Source: Methanobacteriota archaeon (GTDB taxonomy: Archaea > Thermoplasmatota > E2 > JACPAO01 > JAHWKR01). Taken from it: 64,000 nucleotides of DNA. The notes under the pieces are model-generated. The model saw only the letters and a list, made by a program, of their open reading frames with translations. It made no database searches and was not told where the DNA came from. Made by a program: the position numbers and the translations under genes. Of the stretch, positions 57,960-64,000 are shown piece by piece (the first letter of the stretch is position 1; the number at the start of each line of letters is the position of its first letter). Location of the stretch: contig JAHWKR010000011.1 in the NCBI GenBank assembly GCA_019347805.1, forward strand, positions 1-64,000, given 5' to 3'.

Positions 57960-60900
57960 CTAAGGTTGCGGACCCTGCTCTACCTCGACCTCTTCACGCT
58001 GGAGCTCGATGACCCCGACGTCGATGTCGTCCTGCCCGCGCTGCACGTCGAAGCGGACCGGCTCGGCGGTGAAGTACCGGTAGAGACGTCCATCCTCTTC
58101 CTTCTCGTGCGAGACGGTCAGATTGTACTCACCCGGTGGGAGGGGCTGGCTCCAGGTGCCGTTCTCCCCCGAGGACGCGATCTGCTGCGTGCCCTCGTCG
58201 CCGACCGGCAGGAAGACGATGTCGAGACCCGACACTCCGGTCCCGTCGTGCTCCAGGGTACCGCTCACGGTGATCGGCCGCTCCGTCATGGAGATGTTGC
58301 GGGTCGTGGTCGTCTCCGACCGGACACCGACCTGCAGCAGCACGTCCTCGAAGCCCTCGCGCGTCACGGTCACGTTGTAGGCGCCCGGGACGAGCGAATT
58401 GAACCGGAACGAGCCGTCCGGACCGGTCGCGACCGGCGTCTGGCCCTCGAGCGCCACGGTGGCGTTCCCGAGCGCGCGGTCCTCGGCCGGCTCATAGGTC
58501 TGGTTGGCGTTGCGGTCCTGGAAGATGAAGCCTGCGAGGTCGCCCGGCGTGAGCCGGAGCGGTTCGCTGAGGGTGATCTCCGCGCCCGTCATCGCCTCCT
58601 CGTCGCTGACGCTGAACTCCTGGACGGCGAGCGTCTCGCCACCCACGGTGACCGCGAGCTGGTTCGGGCCCACTCCGGTGTAACGATGGCCGGGGCCCGT
58701 GTGCTCTGCCTTGGCCGCCTCATGGGTCTCGGTGAGGTCGGTGGAGAACGGCGCGATGAGACGGAACGTGCCGTCCGCACCGGTCGTTCCCGAGTCGTGC
58801 GGGATGCCGAAGTTGTCGCGCACCTCGACCTCGGCGCCCGCGACCGCTTCGCCGTTGTGGTCGACGACGCTGCCGGTGACGATGGCCCCATCGTAGTACT
58901 TCAGGATCTGGACACCCTTGTCATAGCCGACGTTCGAAAGCGGTCCGCACAGGACCTGGGCGTTCATGTCGACCCGCGTCGTGGAATGGACGAGCCGGAA
59001 GTGCTTGAGCCCGTAGCCCGGGGCGAACTGGTCGGCGAGCGGCAACGGGATGCCCGCCGCCTGCGGCTGGGGACCGATCCAGGCGCGGTAGAGGAGCGAG
59101 TTGTAGAACACGTCCTCATAGGTCAATGCGGTCCGGGCGATCGGGATGCCGTCTGCGGAGCGCGGGTCCCCATAGTCGATGTTCCCCTCAGGGCCCATGG
59201 GGTAGATCGCCGAGCCACCGAGCACATAGCGGTTCTTGAGCGCGTCCTGGACGTAGGGCTGGTCGATCTGACGGGAGCCGTTGTCGGCGGTCGACTCGTA
59301 GATGCGCTGCGTGTACTGGGTCCCGGAGGCGTCCGTGTAGGTGGTCTTGACGAAGTCGTCCGGGTTCTTATCGGCGAGGAAGACCGGCGCGTAGAAGATG
59401 CTCGAGGCGTCGATGAACGATTGGGTCCTCGGGTCGTCGCACGGGAACATGCGGCCGTCGAGCGTGAAATAACGGATGTCATGTCCGGTCGCCTGGCGCA
59501 GGTCACGATAGAACGAGACGACGCTCTCGTCGTCGGGCTGGCTCGCGCCGGTCGGCGTCAAGACCGAAGAGAGGACATCGTAGGCGGTGTTGTAGTCGCG
59601 CGAACCGAGGGCGTTCCAGAGCCTGTCGGAGGCGTCCTGTCCGCCGCGTTCGGCGACCAGGCTGAACGCCGCGCCGTCCTGGCTGCCGCGGATGCGCTCC
59701 GCCTCGAGGAGGCGGATGCTGAACCAATTGATGGCCTCCTCCTCGCTCTGGCTCGCGATTGCGCGCCCGGAGATCTGGTAGCCGAACTGGAACGGATCCG
59801 CGACGGTCGGGTGCGCGCCGCGTTGGGCGGCGTAGAACCCGTAGTCCCACCATGCCATGAAGGCAGGACGTTCGGCGGGGTCCTCGATGTCCCGGTCCTG
59901 CGCCCGCAGGTAGGCCATCGCGGCGATCCAATGGGACGAGAGGAAGTCCTGGCCGAAGGCGCCGGTGCGCAACTGCCAGAAGTCGTCGCCCTCGTCGGCG
60001 CCCTGGATCTTTTCCTGGCGATACTCCTGCGGGATCCCGGCGTCGACGGCGAGCCAGAAGTTGGGCAGGAGGACGAGGAAAGCGATGAAGACCGCAGCGG
60101 CGACATGACGGAAGCTCACGGCCTGGCGGGAACTCTTGACGAAGCCTGTCCCGGCGCTGCGCACGCTGCGCCAGGTCTTGGAGACCTCACCGAAGCGGAT
60201 CCAGTCGATGAACCGCACCATGACCCAACCGGCGAGGAGGGCGATGGCGGTCGTCGCGTTGAAGACGAAACGGGACGCGGTGAAGGCCATGAAGAGACCG
60301 ACGCCGGCCCACGCCAGGATGAAGAGGTGGTCGTCGCGCTTGTTGCGGATGAAGCTCGCGAGCGCGAAGAACATCCCGGCGAAGGCGAAGAAGAACGGCA
60401 CGACGCCGACACTGAAGACGAGGAAGCCCAGGTCGGTGCGTTGCGCCTCCGCGATGGTCGAATAGAGCTTCGACTGCACGAAGTAGCCGAGACCGGTGAA
60501 GAACAGGTCGCCGACCTCGGTGAAGACGAACATCAACAGGAGGATCCCGAGGATGAACGCACCGAGGGTCACCGGCAACACCAGGATCGGAGGCAGGTGC
60601 CGGGTCGGGACGAAGATGACGCTCACGACCACGACGCCCACCAGGATGTAGATGAGCGGATAGACCGCCGACTCGAGACGTCCGACCGCCGCATAGTAGG
60701 GCCAGATCATCAGGAGGGCGACGAGGAACGGCAGGACGCCGATGACGAAGATGCCGGAGGAATCACGGCCACGCAGGTGGTTGGCGATGAGCTGAAGACC
60801 GAACCACACCGCGAAGACGGCGAAGGCGTACGGATACCCCTTCCAGGTCAGCGCCATGCCGGCGAACGAGGCGCCTGTCAGGAGTGAATAGATGACGGCG

Positions 60901-61565
60901 AGCCTGTTCTCCCGGAAGAAACGGGAATATCCGGAGCCGACGCCGCCGCGACGATAATCGTCGACATAGACGGCCTCGGTGTCCATACTGCGCAAGGCGC
61001 GCACGAAGAACATGGCGCCGAGAACGAAGAAGAACAGGATGGTCCCGTCGTGGTCAAGCGCACCGAAGTTGGAGCGTTGCATGTGCGCCGCGGTGATGGC
61101 GAGGAAACCGGCGGCCCACAACCCGGCGCGGCGGCCGAAGGCGGACTTGCCAAGGAAGTAGAGCGGGAACACCGTGGCCGCGCCCCAGACCGCGGGAGCG
61201 AACGCGAGGGCATAGCCGGTCGATGTGGCGACACTGCCGCCGAAGAGCGGTGCCAGGAGACCGCCTATGGCGGCGATGGTCCAGACGAAGAACGGCGGAC
61301 GCGGATTGACCGCGCCGACCGGGTAGTTGATCATCTTGTCGAGCTGCAGGAACTCGCCGGTCTCCTGGATGTGCTCGACCACGCGCTCGTGGTAGTAGCC
61401 GTCCGTACCGGACCAGAGGAATTCACCGTCGTTGACCGACGCGTCGAAATTGAAGTATGAGCGCAGGAAAAGCGCGAGCGCGAAGATCAGGAGAAGCCAG
61501 AGGGCGGTCCTCCAAGCGGGGGCCTTCTCTTCGCGGGCGGTGCCTGCACGGGTGCCGTCTGCCAT
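57960..61565 (-). CDS. aglB: Archaeal oligosaccharyltransferase AglB (STT3) with C-terminal beta-sandwich repeats
   Basis: Multi-TM N-terminus, FMAWWDYGFY motif, then carboxypeptidase-regulatory-like repeats; likely start MADGTRAG at 61565. Confidence 0.9.
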   Translation of the reverse strand: MADGTRAGTAREEKAPAWRTALWLLLIFALALFLRSYFNFDASVNDGEFLWSGTDGYYHERVVEHIQETGEFLQLDKMINYPVGAVNPRPPFFVWTIAAIGGLLAPLFGGSVATSTGYALAFAPAVWGAATVFPLYFLGKSAFGRRAGLWAAGFLAITAAHMQRSNFGALDHDGTILFFFVLGAMFFVRALRSMDTEAVYVDDYRRGGVGSGYSRFFRENRLAVIYSLLTGASFAGMALTWKGYPYAFAVFAVWFGLQLIANHLRGRDSSGIFVIGVLPFLVALLMIWPYYAAVGRLESAVYPLIYILVGVVVVSVIFVPTRHLPPILVLPVTLGAFILGILLLMFVFTEVGDLFFTGLGYFVQSKLYSTIAEAQRTDLGFLVFSVGVVPFFFAFAGMFFALASFIRNKRDDHLFILAWAGVGLFMAFTASRFVFNATTAIALLAGWVMVRFIDWIRFGEVSKTWRSVRSAGTGFVKSSRQAVSFRHVAAAVFIAFLVLLPNFWLAVDAGIPQEYRQEKIQGADEGDDFWQLRTGAFGQDFLSSHWIAAMAYLRAQDRDIEDPAERPAFMAWWDYGFYAAQRGAHPTVADPFQFGYQISGRAIASQSEEEAINWFSIRLLEAERIRGSQDGAAFSLVAERGGQDASDRLWNALGSRDYNTAYDVLSSVLTPTGASQPDDESVVSFYRDLRQATGHDIRYFTLDGRMFPCDDPRTQSFIDASSIFYAPVFLADKNPDDFVKTTYTDASGTQYTQRIYESTADNGSRQIDQPYVQDALKNRYVLGGSAIYPMGPEGNIDYGDPRSADGIPIARTALTYEDVFYNSLLYRAWIGPQPQAAGIPLPLADQFAPGYGLKHFRLVHSTTRVDMNAQVLCGPLSNVGYDKGVQILKYYDGAIVTGSVVDHNGEAVAGAEVEVRDNFGIPHDSGTTGADGTFRLIAPFSTDLTETHEAAKAEHTGPGHRYTGVGPNQLAVTVGGETLAVQEFSVSDEEAMTGAEITLSEPLRLTPGDLAGFIFQDRNANQTYEPAEDRALGNATVALEGQTPVATGPDGSFRFNSLVPGAYNVTVTREGFEDVLLQVGVRSETTTTRNISMTERPITVSGTLEHDGTGVSGLDIVFLPVGDEGTQQIASSGENGTWSQPLPPGEYNLTVSHEKEEDGRLYRYFTAEPVRFDVQRGQDDIDVGVIELQREEVEVEQGPQP

Positions 61566-62049
61566 GTCGCTCACCAGCGGAACGTCCCGCCTATGACGGG
61601 CGCGCTCATCCGGCCAGGTATATGAGGAAGAGCCTCGGGACCAGCCGGTCGTCGGGGGGTTCTTCCTGGGAAGCCTGGCCTTGGGGTCGTTGCGAACCAA
61701 GGTGCCGTTTATGAAGGTTCTGTATAGGTCTACCGTGGAGGCGGGGCCGGAAAGGGACCCGGCCCCCGCGAGCCCAAAGCAAGGAGGCGGTCACGCGAGC
61801 CGTTGTCATATTCGGTCTTTGATGTATACTATTGTGTAACAAGGTATATCTTTGTCTGTGTGGACCCGGTATGGCTCTTGGCGGCCGCTCGGCGGACGCC
61901 CCTCGCCCCCCTACACAACCGCCATCAAGACCGAGCCGCTCGGGGGGCCGGCCGGGTCGGCCGAGGCGTGGTCTGGACCGGTCCGGACCGAACCAAGTCG
62001 ACCCGGCCAGATCTCCTCCCTCGACCCGGCCATCCGAATCCGAAAACCC

Positions 62050-62077
62050 GGGGGAGGGGGCTTCGCCCCCCTCCCCC
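62050..62077. repeat. 11-bp G/C palindrome in trpE leader
   Basis: GGGGGAGGGGG-CTTCGC-CCCCCTCCCCC, about 14 nt upstream of trpE ATG. Confidence 0.6.
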
Positions 62078-62091
62078 GTACCCCCACCCCC

Positions 62092-63543
62092 ATGCTACTT
62101 CACTCCTTCCCCGCCGAGATCCCACCCCACCTCCTCTACCGGAGACTCGAGCGCCGCTTCGGCAACACCTTCCTCCTCGAATCGGCCGAAGGACCCGAAC
62201 GACTGGCCCGCTACAGCCTCATGGGGTTCAACCCGCGCGGCCTCGTCGCCATCAAGCAGGGCCACATCCAGGTCATCGGCGACCTCCCCCTCCCGGACGC
62301 CTCTGACTCCCCCGCCGACTACCTCCGCCTCGTGCTGCGCGACACCGTCGACCGCCACGAAAAACCGACCCCCGAGGATTTCCAGGTGCCCTGGAACGGC
62401 GGCCTCGTCGGCTACTTCGGCTACGACTACGTCCGCTACGTCGAAGGACTCCCCGACACCCAGGACGACGACGAAGGCTGGCCTGATGCCCAGTTCGGCC
62501 TCTACCTCGACGGCCTCATCCTCGACCACCGCGCCCGCACGCTCCACTACTTCAGCCACGACGACGACCGCTCGGAAGCGGTCCTCGCAGCGATGGAGGC
62601 GACCCCCCGCCCGTCACGACCCCTCGAGGTCGGCGAACTGGTCCCCAACATGACCCAGGAAGAGTTCGAAGCGGGGGTGCGCACCATCCAGCACCACATC
62701 CGCGAAGGCGACGTCTTTCAGGCCGTCCTGTCGAAACGGCTCTCGGCCGAATACCGCGGCGACGTCACCGCCTTCTACGAAGCCCTGCGCACGACCAACC
62801 CCAGCCCCTACATGTACCAACTCACCCTCGGCGAACGACACCTCATCGGCGCGAGCCCCGAGATGCTCATCCGGGTCGAGACCGACGCCTGGAGATACCG
62901 CGACGGCGGACGGCCGGACCAAGAAGGTCCCCTCACCGACGGCGGCGCCACCATCGAGACCTTCCCCATCGCCGGCACCCGCCCCATCGGCGCCACCGAG
63001 GCCGAGACCCGCGCCTACGCCGAAGAGCTCCTTGCCGACCCGAAAGAGAACGCCGAACACGAAATGCTCGTCGACCTCGCCCGCAACGACGTCGGCCGCG
63101 TCGCCGACTACGGCACGGTCCGCGTCCCCGACCACCGCACCGTCGAACGCTACTCCCACGTCCAGCACATCGTCTCCCGTGTCCGCGCCCGGCTCGCCCA
63201 CGGCATGGACGCCCTCGACGCACTGGCCGCGGTCTTCCCCGCCGGCACCGTATCGGGCGCCCCGAAGGTGCGCGCCATGGAGCTCCTCGAACGGCTCGAA
63301 CCGACCCGCCGCGGACCTTATGCGGGAGCGGTCGGCTACCTCGCATTGAACGGCAACATGGACACCGCCATCACGATCCGCACCCTCACCGCCACCCACC
63401 GCCGCGTCTCGGTGCAAAGCGGTGCCGGCATCGTCGCCGACTCCGACCCGACAAGGGAATGGAACGAGACGGAACAGAAAGCGCGCGCCTTGGTGCACGC
63501 ACTGGGCAAGGAACGCGCCGTGGTGCAGGAGGCACGCCGATGA
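62092..63543 (+). CDS. trpE: Anthranilate synthase component I (chorismate-binding)
   Basis: GDVFQAVLSKRLSAEY; IAGTRPIGATEAET; AEHEMLVDLARNDVGRV; FPAGTVSGAPKVRAMELL. Confidence 0.93.
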   Translation: MLLHSFPAEIPPHLLYRRLERRFGNTFLLESAEGPERLARYSLMGFNPRGLVAIKQGHIQVIGDLPLPDASDSPADYLRLVLRDTVDRHEKPTPEDFQVPWNGGLVGYFGYDYVRYVEGLPDTQDDDEGWPDAQFGLYLDGLILDHRARTLHYFSHDDDRSEAVLAAMEATPRPSRPLEVGELVPNMTQEEFEAGVRTIQHHIREGDVFQAVLSKRLSAEYRGDVTAFYEALRTTNPSPYMYQLTLGERHLIGASPEMLIRVETDAWRYRDGGRPDQEGPLTDGGATIETFPIAGTRPIGATEAETRAYAEELLADPKENAEHEMLVDLARNDVGRVADYGTVRVPDHRTVERYSHVQHIVSRVRARLAHGMDALDALAAVFPAGTVSGAPKVRAMELLERLEPTRRGPYAGAVGYLALNGNMDTAITIRTLTATHRRVSVQSGAGIVADSDPTREWNETEQKARALVHALGKERAVVQEARR

Positions 63544-64000
63544 GCGAAGAGAGACCCGTCGTCGACCCTGTCACCGGCAAGCCGCTCCCGGATTCGGTGC
63601 GCATCGAACCGCTCCCCGGCGGCCGACGGCCCCGCATCCTCGTCATCGACAACTACGACTCCTTCACCTACAACCTGGTGCAATACCTCGGCGAACTGGG
63701 CGCCGATCCGATCGTCCACCGCAACGACGCCATCACATTGGACGAGGCGATCGCATTGAAGCCGGACGGCATCGTCATCTCACCCGGGCCCGGCAACCCG
63801 AAAGTGGAACGCGACTTCGGCGTCTCCGGACCCATCTTGACCGGTCTGTCGCGCACGGTCCCGACCCTCGGCGTCTGCCTCGGCCTCCAGGGCTTCGCCT
63901 GGCTCTACGGCGGCGACGTCGCCTACGCCCCCCGCATCATGCACGGCAAGACCTCCGTCATCGACCATGACGGAAAAGGCGTCTTCGCCGGCGTTCCCTC
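63540..64000 (+). CDS. trpG: Anthranilate synthase component II (glutamine amidotransferase), truncated by window end
   Basis: ILVIDNYDSFTYNLVQYLGELG; GIVISPGPGNP; GVCLGLQGFAWLYGG; ATG overlaps trpE stop. Confidence 0.88.
   Translation, partial: MSEERPVVDPVTGKPLPDSVRIEPLPGGRRPRILVIDNYDSFTYNLVQYLGELGADPIVHRNDAITLDEAIALKPDGIVISPGPGNPKVERDFGVSGPILTGLSRTVPTLGVCLGLQGFAWLYGGDVAYAPRIMHGKTSVIDHDGKGVFAGVP

Noticed and set aside
57909-60887. 992-aa plus-strand ORF opposite aglB
   Set aside because: Antisense shadow frame of a clearly coding minus-strand gene in high-GC DNA; Arg/Asp/Glu/Val-rich composition without domains.

Overview
The window is a gene-dense, high-GC archaeal chromosome segment. It is most likely Thermoplasmatota-like; this is inferred from gene content, since no rRNA was seen. 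Housekeeping blocks include: PiT phosphate transporter with a PhoU-like regulator; archaeal GluRS; mevalonate-pathway genes (mevalonate kinase, isopentenyl phosphate kinase, type 2 IPP isomerase, prenyl synthase); SPFH/NfeD; heme-copper oxidase subunits III, I and II; LSm; an XPD-like helicase; NDK-L24e-S28e-L7Ae; PurC; Fur-rubrerythrin-DUF3501; TrmY; SRP54; a cytochrome c maturation operon (ccmA, B, C, a D-like micro-ORF, E, F); RNase P Pop5-like; a cobalamin adenosyltransferase; two HIT proteins; AglB; TrpE/TrpG. The main accessory region is about 27-36 kb. It holds a tandem family of four secreted paralogous proteins with no function I recognise, long structured intergenic regions with shared upstream elements, and a split RimK-like (RLAN + ATP-grasp) + GNAT peptide-ligase-type cassette next to it. 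Other leads: an oxidase subunit I lacking the canonical D- and K-channel residues; a fused subunit II; a CXXXY-type CcmE with a degenerate CcmC tryptophan motif; a compact structured RNA candidate at 22.75-22.82 kb; a 90-bp direct repeat with covarying stop-codon-containing hairpins after the second HIT gene; and matching half-sites at the pit and phoU-like promoters. All calls come from reading the supplied sequence and translations; no database searches were run.
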